From contig CAXXLG010000002.1 of the NCBI GenBank assembly GCA_963674495.2, forward strand, positions 558,001 to 622,000: 64,000 nucleotides of DNA. The letters run 5' to 3'. Source of the DNA: RGIG3178 sp963674495 (GTDB taxonomy: Bacteria > Bacillota > Clostridia > Christensenellales > QAND01). Position numbers and translations under genes: made by a program. Position 1 is the first letter of the stretch. Each line of letters begins with the position of its first letter. The notes beneath the pieces were generated by a model. The model did not search any database. It saw nothing but the letters and a program-made list of their open reading frames with translations, and was not told the origin of the DNA. Below, one piece after another: positions 34,847 through 43,446 of the stretch.

Positions 34847-35752
34847 TCACTGCATCAAGGCAACCAGAACCGCTTTTTGCACGTGAAGGCGGTTCTCCGC
34901 CTCTTCGAAGATCTCGTCGGCATGCGCTTCAAACACCTTTTCGGTGATCTCCTCTTCGCGGTGGGCGGGCAGGCAATGCTGCACAATGCAACCTTCATTC
35001 GCCACGGCCATGAGTTCATCGTTGATCTGGTAACCTACAAATGCAACTGCGCGCTGCTTCTGCTCCTGTTCCTGTCCCATCGACGCCCAAACATCGGTGA
35101 CCATAACGTCCGCGCCTAGGGTCGCCTCCTTAGGCACATCGGTGAGCGTGAATGCCTCTGAATAGCCTTTTGTAAATTCCAGCACCGTCTGATCCGGCTG
35201 ATACGCCTTGGGACAGGCCACGGCCACCCGCATGCCCATTTTCAGGCCTCCTACGATCAGCGAGTTGGCCATGTTGTTCCCGTCGCCGATGAAACATAGC
35301 TTTTTTCCGGTAAGATTGCCCAGATGTTCACGCATGGTCATCAGATCCGCCAGGACCTGACAGGGGTGAAATCTATCGGTCAGCCCGTTGATGACGGGAA
35401 TGCTGCCGTATTTGGCCAGATCATCCACCTCCTGTTGAGCGAAGGTTCTTATCATGATGCCATCCACGTAACGGGACAGCACGCGGGCCGTGTCCTTAAT
35501 CGGCTCACCGCGGCCGATCTGTAGGTCGCGCGCACTTAGAAATAGCGCGTGACCGCCCAACTGGTACATGCCCGTCTCGAACGACACCCGTGTGCGCGTT
35601 GAGGATTTTTGAAAGATCATCCCCAGCGTTTTGCCCTTGAGCAGCGGGTGTTCGATGCCCTGTTTCTTCTCTTTTTTCAGTTTGTCGCCCAGATCCAGCA
35701 CCGAGATCATGTCCTCAGTACTCCAATCCATGAGCTTTAACAGATGTTTCAT
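34847..35752 (-). CDS. argF: Ornithine carbamoyltransferase
   Basis: A 301-residue enzyme making citrulline from ornithine and carbamoyl phosphate. The carbamoyl phosphate motif STRTRVSFE is near residue 50, HPCQVLADL near 130 and the ornithine-side motif HCLPAHREEE near 260. The ATG at 35752 follows AGGGGAG and gives the family length; the frame is open to 35818. It is the last gene of the arginine operon. argG and argH are not in the window. Confidence 0.95.
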   Translation of the reverse strand: MKHLLKLMDWSTEDMISVLDLGDKLKKEKKQGIEHPLLKGKTLGMIFQKSSTRTRVSFETGMYQLGGHALFLSARDLQIGRGEPIKDTARVLSRYVDGIMIRTFAQQEVDDLAKYGSIPVINGLTDRFHPCQVLADLMTMREHLGNLTGKKLCFIGDGNNMANSLIVGGLKMGMRVAVACPKAYQPDQTVLEFTKGYSEAFTLTDVPKEATLGADVMVTDVWASMGQEQEQKQRAVAFVGYQINDELMAVANEGCIVQHCLPAHREEEITEKVFEAHADEIFEEAENRLHVQKAVLVALMQ

Positions 35753-35765
35753 AGCACTCCCCTGC

Positions 35766-36944
35766 TTACATCGCCGACAAAGTCTTTTCCAGTATGGCAA
35801 GTCCCTTGTCGATCTCATCGTAGGTGATAGTCAGCGGCGGCAACAGACGTAGTTTGGTATTGGCGGTGAGCGTCAACACGCCGTTTTCGTTGCCCGCCTT
35901 GACTACATCAATGGCAGCCACGCCGTCAAGCACGATACCAATCATCAGGCCTACCCCAGTTACTTTCGTCACATGCGGCATCTTCATCAATTTTTCCTTG
36001 AAATACGCGCCTTTTTTCACAACCTCATCAAGGAATGCATCCGTCATGCGTTTTAACACTTCCGCGGAACCCGCCGCTGCGATGGGATTGGCACCGAAGG
36101 TGGTTGCATGATCGCCGGGTTGTAACGATTCAATCGTCTTCTCGGCAAATAATATGGCACCAAATGGAAGTCCACCGCCCAATCCCTTGGCGGACGTAAC
36201 GATGTCCGGCATGAAATTGAACTGTTGGAAACAATACAGTGTTCCGGTGCGCCCTACGCCCGTCTGTACCTCATCGACGATCACGAGGATGTCGTGTTCG
36301 TGACAATACGATACCACCGCGTCTACGTATGCCTTATCAAGCGGCACGACGCCGCCTTCGCCCTGTACCAGCTCCATCAAAATGGCGCACACATCGGGCT
36401 TGCTCAGCTTTTCAAGCGTATCGTCGATGTCATTGGGTTCGGCGAACACAAACCCTTCGGTGAACGGGAAAAAGTATTTGTGGAATTTGTCCTGTCCCGT
36501 GGCTGCCAGTGTGGTGATGGTACGCCCGTGGAACGAATTATTCAACGAAACGATCTTGTTCCTATTCTCACCGTACTTAACATAGCTGTATTTGCGTGCG
36601 GCTTTGATGGCACCCTCATTTGTGCCGGCGCCGCTGTTGGCAAAGAATGCGCGCTTCATCCCGGTCTTCTCGCACAGAATCTGTGCGACGTCGATGCACG
36701 GCCCTGTATAATACAGGTTAGAAACGTGCTGCAATTTATGCAGCTGTGCGGTGATCGCGTTTATCCAACCCTCATCGCAGAATCCCAGCGAATTGACGCC
36801 GATGCCGCTGGTAAAATCAACGTACTGCTTGCCGTCGAAATCCTCACACAGCGCGTTGTTGCCCTTTTCAATGCCCACGTTGAATCGTCCGTAGGTATTC
36901 ATGACATACTGTTGGTCTCTCTGTTTAATCGAATCCATTTTCAT
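35766..36944 (-). CDS. argD: Acetylornithine aminotransferase
   Basis: A 392-residue class III PLP aminotransferase. Signatures are the N-terminal YGRFNVGIEKG, NSGAGTNEGAIKAARK near 105, DEVQTGVGRTG near 222 and the PLP lysine in SAKGLGGGLPFGA near 253. The position between argB and argF argues for N-acetylornithine rather than other amine substrates. AAGGAGG lies 8 nt before the ATG. Confidence 0.94.
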   Translation of the reverse strand: MKMDSIKQRDQQYVMNTYGRFNVGIEKGNNALCEDFDGKQYVDFTSGIGVNSLGFCDEGWINAITAQLHKLQHVSNLYYTGPCIDVAQILCEKTGMKRAFFANSGAGTNEGAIKAARKYSYVKYGENRNKIVSLNNSFHGRTITTLAATGQDKFHKYFFPFTEGFVFAEPNDIDDTLEKLSKPDVCAILMELVQGEGGVVPLDKAYVDAVVSYCHEHDILVIVDEVQTGVGRTGTLYCFQQFNFMPDIVTSAKGLGGGLPFGAILFAEKTIESLQPGDHATTFGANPIAAAGSAEVLKRMTDAFLDEVVKKGAYFKEKLMKMPHVTKVTGVGLMIGIVLDGVAAIDVVKAGNENGVLTLTANTKLRLLPPLTITYDEIDKGLAILEKTLSAM

Positions 36945-36972
36945 CCTATGGTCCTCCTTAATTATTTAAACG

Positions 36973-37836
36973 TCACTGTACAAACATTGTGCCGATGCCC
37001 TCATCGGAAAACATTTCAATCAAAATGGAATGCGGAATGCGCCCGTCTATCATCACCGCCTTTTTCACGCCAAAGCGCACGGCCTTTTCGCAGCTTCTGA
37101 CCTTGGGGATCATGCCGCCGCTGATGATGCCCTTTTGAATTAACGCCTGTACATCGCTGACCTTCACGACGGGAATCAGCGATTTCTCGTCGTTGACGTC
37201 TGCCATCAATCCTCTTATGTCGGTCAGCGTGATGATGTTTTCCGCCTTCAATGCCGACGCAATCTCCGCCGCGGCAATGTCCGCGTTGATGTTGTATACC
37301 GTGCCGTCATCGCCCACACCAACGGTGGCGATAACAGGGATATATCCGTCCTGCAACACGTTTTGTATGGGTTGGATGTCAATTTGCGTGATATCGCCCA
37401 CAAAACCCCAATCCGCCTTGCCTTCAAGCTTTTTGGCCTTGATCATGCCGCCGTCAATGCCACAAAGCCCGATGGCTTTGCCGCCTAAAACACCGATCAG
37501 CGATACCAGATCCTTGTTTGTCTTGCCGGAGAGCACCATCTGAACCACTTCTGCGGTGGGCTCATCCGTATAGCGCAACCCTTCGATGAACTTGGATTCG
37601 ATGTTCAACCGTTTGAGCATACCGCTGATATCCGGCCCGCCGCCGTGCACGAGTACGACCTTGATGCCCACTAGGGACAAAAGGATGATATCGCTCATCA
37701 CATCGCGCTTGAGATCCGGATTGATCATGGCGTTGCCGCCATATTTGACCACCACGATCTTGCCGGTGTATTTCTGTATATACGGAAGGGCCGCCGTTAG
37801 CACCTGTGCCTTCATAGAATCCGTCAATCCCTGCAT
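36973..37836 (-). CDS. argB: Acetylglutamate kinase
   Basis: A 287-residue amino-acid kinase phosphorylating N-acetylglutamate. KYGGNAM near residue 28 binds ATP and VLVHGGGPDIS near 60 the substrate; the C-terminal SGGMIPKV and DGRIPHSIL are typical. The N-terminal helix (residues 1-20) is of the kind seen in arginine-inhibited hexameric enzymes, so feedback inhibition by arginine is possible. It is 12 nt from argJ. Confidence 0.95.
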   Translation of the reverse strand: MQGLTDSMKAQVLTAALPYIQKYTGKIVVVKYGGNAMINPDLKRDVMSDIILLSLVGIKVVLVHGGGPDISGMLKRLNIESKFIEGLRYTDEPTAEVVQMVLSGKTNKDLVSLIGVLGGKAIGLCGIDGGMIKAKKLEGKADWGFVGDITQIDIQPIQNVLQDGYIPVIATVGVGDDGTVYNINADIAAAEIASALKAENIITLTDIRGLMADVNDEKSLIPVVKVSDVQALIQKGIISGGMIPKVRSCEKAVRFGVKKAVMIDGRIPHSILIEMFSDEGIGTMFVQ

Positions 37837-37848
37837 GCTTTCTCCCCC

Positions 37849-39072
37849 TTATGTTCTATAATCGCCATTGATCTTAACGTAGTCGTACGTTAGATCACAG
37901 CCCCAAGCAGTGGCAAATCCATCGCCCTGTTCCATATCGATGTCAATGGTGATCTCGTCTTGAAGCAGGATTTCCTTTGCCTTTTCCTCGGAAAAGTCGA
38001 TGCCGTGGCCATCCTGGCAAACCTCGATTTTCCCCGCCTTGGAACTGAGGGATACGGCGATGGTATCAACGGCAAAATCTCCTTCTGCATAGCCGATGGC
38101 GCACAGGATACGCCCCCAGTTCGCATCCGCACCGAAGAAGGCTGCCTTGACCAAGCTGGATGTGATCACCGATTTGGCGATGCATTTGGCGATTGCCGTG
38201 TCCGGCGCACCCACTATGTTGCACGTTAAAAGCCGGGTGGCACCTTCCCCATCCGCCGCAATGCTGCGTGCCAGATGCATGGACACTTCTGTAAGCGCCA
38301 AAAGGAAAGCATCGTATGCCGCACCCTCACACGCAATCTGCTCGTTGCCCGCCAGGCCGTTTGCCATAATGGATACCATATCGTTGGTGGAAGAGTCTCC
38401 GTCTACGCTGACCATGTTGAACGAATCCGCAACCGCAGCTATCAGCGCTTTGTGCAACATATCTGCGGTGATAGCAGCATCGGTGGTGAGAAAGCCCAGC
38501 ATGGTAGCCATGTTTGGATGGATCATACCCGAACCCTTGGCGATGCCGCCGATGGTTGCGGTTTTACCTCCGATTTCAAAACTGATCGCAATTTGTTTGG
38601 GCTTGGTATCCGTGGTCATAATGGCCTCGGCCGCGTCCATATCGCCTGATGCGCTCAGCTTGGGCACCAACACCTTGATACCGCTTTGTATGGGCCGAAT
38701 GTCCAAGCTCTGCCCGATGACGCCGGTGGATGCCACAATTACATCGCCACTTTGTATGCCAAGAGCTTTCGCGGTAAAATCGCACATCGCCTGAGCCTTT
38801 TCAATCCCATCCGCTGTGCAGGTGTTTGCGTTGCCGCTATTGACCACCACCGCATGCGCTATGCCGTCTTGAATGTTTTCCCTGGTCACGGTGATGGGCG
38901 CACCGTATACCTTGTTTTGGGTATACACCGCCGCTGCGTTGCACGGTGTTTTGCTGTAGATGATGGCGAGATCGCGCTTGCTTTGGTTTTTGCGGATGCC
39001 GCAATGAATGCCGCCGGCCACAAAGCCCAAAGGTGTGCATACGCTCCCGCTTGTTTGTTTCATTGCTGTCAT
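37849..39072 (-). CDS. argJ: Bifunctional glutamate N-acetyltransferase/amino-acid N-acetyltransferase
   Basis: A 407-residue ArgJ that recycles the acetyl group from N-acetylornithine to glutamate. The self-cleavage site is seen in KGSGMIHPNMATMLGF, with the nucleophilic Thr of MATML near residue 187, so the protein should split into alpha and beta chains. Whether it also uses acetyl-CoA cannot be read directly, but no separate argA or argE is nearby. The ATG at 39072 follows AAGGGG and overlaps the argC stop. Confidence 0.95.
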   Translation of the reverse strand: MTAMKQTSGSVCTPLGFVAGGIHCGIRKNQSKRDLAIIYSKTPCNAAAVYTQNKVYGAPITVTRENIQDGIAHAVVVNSGNANTCTADGIEKAQAMCDFTAKALGIQSGDVIVASTGVIGQSLDIRPIQSGIKVLVPKLSASGDMDAAEAIMTTDTKPKQIAISFEIGGKTATIGGIAKGSGMIHPNMATMLGFLTTDAAITADMLHKALIAAVADSFNMVSVDGDSSTNDMVSIMANGLAGNEQIACEGAAYDAFLLALTEVSMHLARSIAADGEGATRLLTCNIVGAPDTAIAKCIAKSVITSSLVKAAFFGADANWGRILCAIGYAEGDFAVDTIAVSLSSKAGKIEVCQDGHGIDFSEEKAKEILLQDEITIDIDMEQGDGFATAWGCDLTYDYVKINGDYRT

Positions 39073-40016
39073 AAGATTACCCCTTCGTGTAATGATGTGC
39101 ATTCATCGAGCCCAAGAGCGATGTTCATATTTTGAACGGCTGCGCCGGAAGCGCCCTTGCCCAGATTGTCAAATATACTCACAATCGTAATCTGTTCGTC
39201 GCTTCCGATCACATGAAGCTTCAGATAGCACGTATCCTTCACTTCGTTGGCGGCCAAAAATCCGCTGTCCTCCATACCGTGTACGCTGATCAGGTTCGCC
39301 GTCTTATAGTAGTCCGTCAAAACTTCCTGCATCTCAAAGCGCGTCAGCTTTTTTCTGAACAATCCCGTGTGTAGCGGGACGCTCACCGCCATGCCGCTGT
39401 AAAAATCGCTTACGATGGGATTGAATACAGGCGGGGCTGCGAGACCAATGATCTTTTGCATCTCCGGGAGGTGTTTATGATTCAACGTCAAGCCGTATTG
39501 TCGCGGGCTGTCGTACTGATACGGTCTGTCTTTATTCTGGTAGTCCGCAATCATCTTCTTGCCGCCGCCGCTGTATCCGGTTATGCTGTGGCAGCAGAAC
39601 GGATATTCGCTGTCCACAATGCCAAGCATAATAAGCGGGTAAACAGCCGCAATAAAGCCCGTTGCATGGCAGCCGGGGTTTGCGATACGCTTGGAGGATG
39701 CGATTTTTATCCTGTGCTCTTTTGATAATTCGGGAAATCCATACGCCCAGCCGTCTTTTACACGGTGCGCGGTACTCGCATCAATGACCATGACATCCTT
39801 GTTATCAACAAGCGTTACCGCTTCCCTTGCCGCCGCATCGGGCAGACACAGGAACACAACATCCGCATCGTTGATCAATTTTTTGCGCTCGTTGTTGTCC
39901 TTACGCAGCGCTTCGTCAATAGTGAGAAGCTCGACATTCGCGTGATGCGTAAGACGCTTGTGCAGCTGAAGGCCGGTGGTTCCCGCCTGCCCGTCAATGT
40001 ACACCCTGTATTTCAT
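39069..40016 (-). CDS. argC: N-acetyl-gamma-glutamyl-phosphate reductase (short type)
   Basis: A 315-residue NADP-dependent reductase of the shorter ArgC class. It has the nucleotide-binding DGQAGTTGLQLHKRL near residue 6 and the catalytic cysteine in IANPGCHATGF near 113. The usual long form is about 345 residues; the shorter type is common in some bacteria and not a truncation. Start 40016 follows AGGGGGAT. First gene of argCJBDF, with a promoter and a likely ArgR box 110-170 nt upstream. Confidence 0.93.
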   Translation of the reverse strand: MKYRVYIDGQAGTTGLQLHKRLTHHANVELLTIDEALRKDNNERKKLINDADVVFLCLPDAAAREAVTLVDNKDVMVIDASTAHRVKDGWAYGFPELSKEHRIKIASSKRIANPGCHATGFIAAVYPLIMLGIVDSEYPFCCHSITGYSGGGKKMIADYQNKDRPYQYDSPRQYGLTLNHKHLPEMQKIIGLAAPPVFNPIVSDFYSGMAVSVPLHTGLFRKKLTRFEMQEVLTDYYKTANLISVHGMEDSGFLAANEVKDTCYLKLHVIGSDEQITIVSIFDNLGKGASGAAVQNMNIALGLDECTSLHEGVIL

Positions 40017-40128
40017 ACGATCCCCCTTGGTTTTCATTGTCCGTCCCGTTTAGAAGCGCACGTCCTTCGTTGTGCACGATTTTTCACTTCCAGCGCACTC
40101 TGTCTCAACGGTCGAATGCGCTAAAGAC

Positions 40129-40146
40129 TGTGCATAGATATTCATA
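40129..40146 (-). promoter_or_regulatory. Candidate ArgR/AhrC operator (ARG box)
   Basis: On the minus strand TATGAATATCTATGCACA matches the Bacillus ARG box consensus CATGAATAAAAATKCAAK at 12 of 18 positions, including TGAATA and ATGCA arms. It lies 10 nt after the -10 element, over the transcription start, as expected for repression by arginine. Confidence 0.5.
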
Positions 40147-40156
40147 TCATAAGCAG

Positions 40157-40184
40157 ATTATACAATATTGACACTGTTTGTCAA
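40157..40184 (-). promoter_or_regulatory. SigA promoter of the argCJBDF operon
   Basis: On the minus strand TTGACA (40184-40179) and TATAAT (40162-40157) are both perfect, 16 nt apart. Transcription should start near 40150. Confidence 0.75.
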
Positions 40185-40749
40185 GCAATATACAAATATT
40201 TCGAATAATAATACCAATATTCGTTTCACACGCTCACTGCGGGCGCTTTCCAATCCGCCACCTGCGATCGAATTGCGTTCTAACCATGTGCTCAAGGGTA
40301 TGGATATACAAGACGGGAACGCCCTTTTTCGATGCACTGCCAACTCCTGGATCGCCTGTCTGTTCTTGTCGTTTGAAGTACGTACTCCGCTTTATTGAAG
40401 CCCTTTCATTTCGTATTTTGTCTTTTCTTGAATGACTGGTATTGATTGTGGTGGGTGCGTGCGATTTATTACCCGTATCACACATTAACTTTGACAGCAG
40501 CAGCACTCATTTATTGGCCGGGAAATTCGTCCATATCCCATCCACCCGCTTTCGGCTTTCTTGTACTAGCCCTTGAGCGTTCCTTCCCGTAGAAAATTAT
40601 ATTTCCAGGGCTATTTCCTTGTGCAGCTTTTGACGAATGCCGCGGTTATGCTGTCTTCCTTTGTCATCTTATGTCTTGTTTTGCTTATAGGCAGGATTTG
40701 TCGTTTTGGTTAACGAATGTATCTTTACCAGTATAAAGGAGTGACGTCG
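40185..40749. other. 565-nt intergenic region between divergent argC and noc
   Basis: AT-richer than its surroundings. It holds short open frames in several directions (the longest, 90 codons on the minus strand at 40234-40506, has no ribosome binding site). A 6-bp inverted repeat CGAATA/TATTCG is at 40202-40223. The noc ribosome binding site AAAGGAG ends the region; no convincing promoter for noc and no DnaA-box cluster were found. Confidence 0.5.
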
Positions 40750-41574
40750 ATGCTATCCGAATCGTATGTACAGGAAGCCGAACCCAAAACCATACAATCC
40801 CTTCCGGTTCAATGGATACGCCCAAATCCCTACCAACCCCGGCGCAGTTTTTCCGATAAAAGCATCGATGAGTTGGCACGTTCCATTCGTCGTTACGGTT
40901 TGATGCAACCTATTGTTGTACGCCAAACAGGTCCCTCTCAGTTTGAGCTCATCGCCGGCGAACGCCGGTTGCGAGCCTCCAAACGCGCAGGCCTATCGTA
41001 TATCGATGCCATCGTGAATTCCGTCGGCGAACGAGACTGTGCAGTTATGGCTTTGATCGAAAACATGCAACGAGAAAACCTGCATTTCTTCGACGAAGCC
41101 GAGGCCTTTCGGAATTTATTGTTGGAACACGGCATTACACAGGAGGAACTGGCCCGGCGTATTGGAAAAAATCAAAGCACCGTGGCCAACAAGTTGCGCA
41201 TACTGAAGATGGCGCCTCAGGTACGCGAGGCCATTTACCGGGGGCGGCTGACCGAACGGCATGCACGTACGCTTTTGCGTATACCCGATGTTCCACTTCA
41301 ACTGCAACTGATTCAAGCCATCCGCGAAGGGGGACTGTCCGTCAAGGCGACGGAAGACTTGGTTGAGCGCACGCTGGACAAGCTGTATATGGATCGTGAA
41401 GCGCCGGCTCGCAAACGTATGTCCGGCATCGTACGCGATGGACGGCTTCTGATCAACAGCATTCGCAAGCTTGTGGATCAGGTAAACGACGCCGGTTTTC
41501 CCGCCCGTCTACAGGTAAAGGACACCGCAGATTGCTTTGAAGTGATTGTTTTTGTGCCCACGAAAAAAGCTTGA
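40750..41574 (+). CDS. noc: Nucleoid occlusion protein Noc (ParB paralogue)
   Basis: A 274-residue ParB/Noc-family DNA-binding protein. The CTP-binding ParB_N domain includes NPYQPRRSF near residue 29 and GERRLRASKRAG near 70; the helix-turn-helix contains TQEELARRIGKNQSTVANKLRI near 124-145. Noc is suggested, rather than a second ParB, by its place upstream of parA-parB after rsmG and by the segment ENMQRENLHFFDEAEAF. I see no obvious N-terminal membrane-targeting helix like that of Bacillus Noc. Start 40750 follows AAAGGAG. Confidence 0.82.
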   Translation: MLSESYVQEAEPKTIQSLPVQWIRPNPYQPRRSFSDKSIDELARSIRRYGLMQPIVVRQTGPSQFELIAGERRLRASKRAGLSYIDAIVNSVGERDCAVMALIENMQRENLHFFDEAEAFRNLLLEHGITQEELARRIGKNQSTVANKLRILKMAPQVREAIYRGRLTERHARTLLRIPDVPLQLQLIQAIREGGLSVKATEDLVERTLDKLYMDREAPARKRMSGIVRDGRLLINSIRKLVDQVNDAGFPARLQVKDTADCFEVIVFVPTKKA

Positions 41575-41618
41575 TTCTTTTCGTTCCAGTGTGTGCGGTT
41601 CTATATAAGGCTTGCGAT

Positions 41619-41634
41619 TGTTTCACGTGAAACA
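41619..41634. promoter_or_regulatory. parS site 1
   Basis: Perfect 16-bp TGTTTCACGTGAAACA, the consensus Spo0J/ParB binding palindrome, in the noc-parA gap. Confidence 0.93.
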
Positions 41635-41637
41635 TGT

Positions 41638-41669
41638 GCGACGATTGTTTCACGTGAAACAATCGTCGC
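41638..41669. promoter_or_regulatory. parS site 2 inside a 32-bp perfect palindrome
   Basis: The consensus parS at 41646-41661 is extended on both sides by GCGACGAT/ATCGTCGC into a 32-bp perfect palindrome. Its centre is 27 bp from that of site 1, and its right end is 1 bp from the -35 of the parA promoter, so ParB bound here could regulate parAB. As RNA it would also form a strong hairpin after noc. Confidence 0.93.
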
Positions 41670-41670
41670 G

Positions 41671-41699
41671 TTGCATTGTGCGCAATCGCAAGGTATAAT
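41671..41699 (+). promoter_or_regulatory. SigA promoter of parA-parB
   Basis: TTGCAT and TATAAT are 17 nt apart, 30 nt before the parA start and directly next to parS site 2. Confidence 0.65.
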
Positions 41700-41728
41700 G
41701 TGCTTGTACATACATGGGAGGTGCTCCT

Positions 41729-42508
41729 TTGGGAAAGATCATCACTGTGGCCAATCAAAAGGGTGGCGTGGGAAAAACCACCACCAGCATCAATCTCAGC
41801 GCGTGTTTGGCTCGCTTGGGCCAGCGCGTGCTTTTGGTTGACATTGATCCACAGGGCAATTCCACAAGCGGTATCGGAATCGAAAAGGAGAGTCTTGATG
41901 CGTCCATCTACGACGTCATCATCAACGGTCTTCCCGTTGACCAGGTGATATTGTCCACCAAGGTGAATAACCTCTTTTTGGTTCCAAGTAACATTCAGCT
42001 TGTAGGCGCGGAGATTGAACTGACCGGCATGATCGCGCGCGAACACGTTCTTCGTGGCGTACTCGATCCGTTGCGCGGGCAATACGACTTTATAATTGTG
42101 GACTGTCCGCCCTCTCTGGGTCTGTTAACGCTCAACGCGTTGACCGCTGCGGACAAAATCCTGGTCCCCATTCAATGCGAGTTCTTCGCGCTTGAGGGGT
42201 TAAGCCAGCTGATCAACACCGTAAACATAGTCGGCAAGCGCCTCAACCCCAATCTGTCCATGGAAGGCGTTCTGTTAACCATGTACGATCCTCGTACCAA
42301 TTTGTCCCAACAGGTTGTGGATGAGGTCAAACGGTTCTTTAACAACAAGGTGTACGACACCATGATACCGCGCAATGTACGTTTGGGCGAAGCGCCGAGT
42401 TTCGGATTGCCCATCATCATGTACGATCCGACTTGTTCCGGCGCCCGTGCCTATATGGATCTGGCGGACGAAGTGGTACGCGCCAACAAGGAGGATGCGA
42501 ATGGCTAA
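41729..42508 (+). CDS. parA: Chromosome partitioning ATPase ParA (Soj)
   Basis: A 259-residue ParA/MinD-family ATPase. The deviant Walker A KGGVGKTTT is at about residues 10-18, Walker A' DIDPQGNSTSGIG near 40 and DCPPSLGLLT near 123. It works with ParB and parS in origin segregation and, in Bacillus, in control of DnaA. No N-terminal helix-turn-helix is present, as in chromosomal types. Start is TTG at 41729, 7 nt after GGGAGG; the ATG at 41714 has none. It overlaps parB by 8 nt. Confidence 0.95.
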   Translation: MGKIITVANQKGGVGKTTTSINLSACLARLGQRVLLVDIDPQGNSTSGIGIEKESLDASIYDVIINGLPVDQVILSTKVNNLFLVPSNIQLVGAEIELTGMIAREHVLRGVLDPLRGQYDFIIVDCPPSLGLLTLNALTAADKILVPIQCEFFALEGLSQLINTVNIVGKRLNPNLSMEGVLLTMYDPRTNLSQQVVDEVKRFFNNKVYDTMIPRNVRLGEAPSFGLPIIMYDPTCSGARAYMDLADEVVRANKEDANG

Positions 42509-43379
42509 TAGTACGCGGCTTGGCAAGGGCCTAGGTGCCCTGCTTGGAGATTCGATCAACGATGCGCGTATAGAGAATACGGGGAATATTTCCCATGGTG
42601 ATCGCGTATTAAGCTTAGATCTTCATCTACTGGACCCCAATCCATTCCAGCCACGGGTGGACTTTAACGAGCAGGCGCTTGATGAGTTGACGCAGAGCAT
42701 TGCACAGCACGGCATTCTTCAGCCGTTGCTCGTTACAAGAGGCGTTGCCGGCCGATATACCATCGTTGCAGGCGAACGCCGTTGGCGCGCTGCCCGCAAA
42801 GCGGGTTTGAACGCCGTGCCTGCCATTTTAAAGGAGTTCGACGACAGGCAATTGATGGAGGCTGCGCTGATCGAGAATCTTCAACGTACGGATCTGAATC
42901 CCGTTGAAGAGGCCGAGGCGATCTCCGTCCTGATGGATCGCTATGGACTGACGCAGGAAATGGTTTCTTCGCGCATCGGCAAATCGCGCTCCACCGTTGC
43001 CAACGCACTGCGCATCCTTTCGCTGCCCGCGCCGCTTTTGCAACTTGTACGGAGCGGAAAGCTTTCCAGCGGTCATGCCCGCGCCTTGCTGATGGCGCCG
43101 TCGGAACAGCAGCAGGAGTTGGCCGAGCGCATCATATCACAGGGGCTGAGTGTGCGGCAGGCGGAAAAACTCGCTCAAGGCATGAAAAATCCGCCCGTGC
43201 CCATCGATCCCAAACCGGTGGATCCCGACATTTCATCCGCGGAACAGCGTCTCCAGCGTATCTTTGGTACAAAGGTTTCCGTGTCCGGAGATCTGAAACG
43301 CGGACGCATTTCCATCGACTACTACAGCCGGTCAGACCTTGATCGCATCTATGAACTGTTGTTGGCACGGGAAGGATGA
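42501..43379 (+). CDS. parB: Chromosome partitioning protein ParB (Spo0J)
   Basis: A 292-residue parS-binding CTPase clamp. The N-terminal TRLGKGLGALLGD is the ParA-stimulating peptide; NPFQPRVDF near 41, GERRWRAARKAG near 82, ENLQRTDLNPVEEAEA near 115 and an HTH with SRIGKSRSTVANALRIL follow; the C-terminal dimerisation domain ends at 292. AGGAT lies upstream of the ATG, within parA. A 20-bp hairpin terminator follows directly. Confidence 0.96.
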   Translation: MANSTRLGKGLGALLGDSINDARIENTGNISHGDRVLSLDLHLLDPNPFQPRVDFNEQALDELTQSIAQHGILQPLLVTRGVAGRYTIVAGERRWRAARKAGLNAVPAILKEFDDRQLMEAALIENLQRTDLNPVEEAEAISVLMDRYGLTQEMVSSRIGKSRSTVANALRILSLPAPLLQLVRSGKLSSGHARALLMAPSEQQQELAERIISQGLSVRQAEKLAQGMKNPPVPIDPKPVDPDISSAEQRLQRIFGTKVSVSGDLKRGRISIDYYSRSDLDRIYELLLAREG

Positions 43380-43386
43380 ATACTAG

Positions 43387-43430
43387 GAGAACAAAAAAAG
43401 AGGAACTCTTGTTCCTCTTTTTTTGTTCTC
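43387..43430. terminator. Bidirectional terminator between parB and cvpA
   Basis: A 20-bp perfect stem (GAGAAC, A7, GAGGAAC and its complement) with a TCTT loop. It provides T7 tracts on both strands. Confidence 0.9.
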
Positions 43431-43446
43431 AAAATCTCTGAATCGG

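Noticed and set aside
40234..40506. 90-codon minus-strand open frame in the argC-noc gap
   Set aside because: No ribosome binding site, no domain I recognise, and its end has the odd composition of non-coding sequence.
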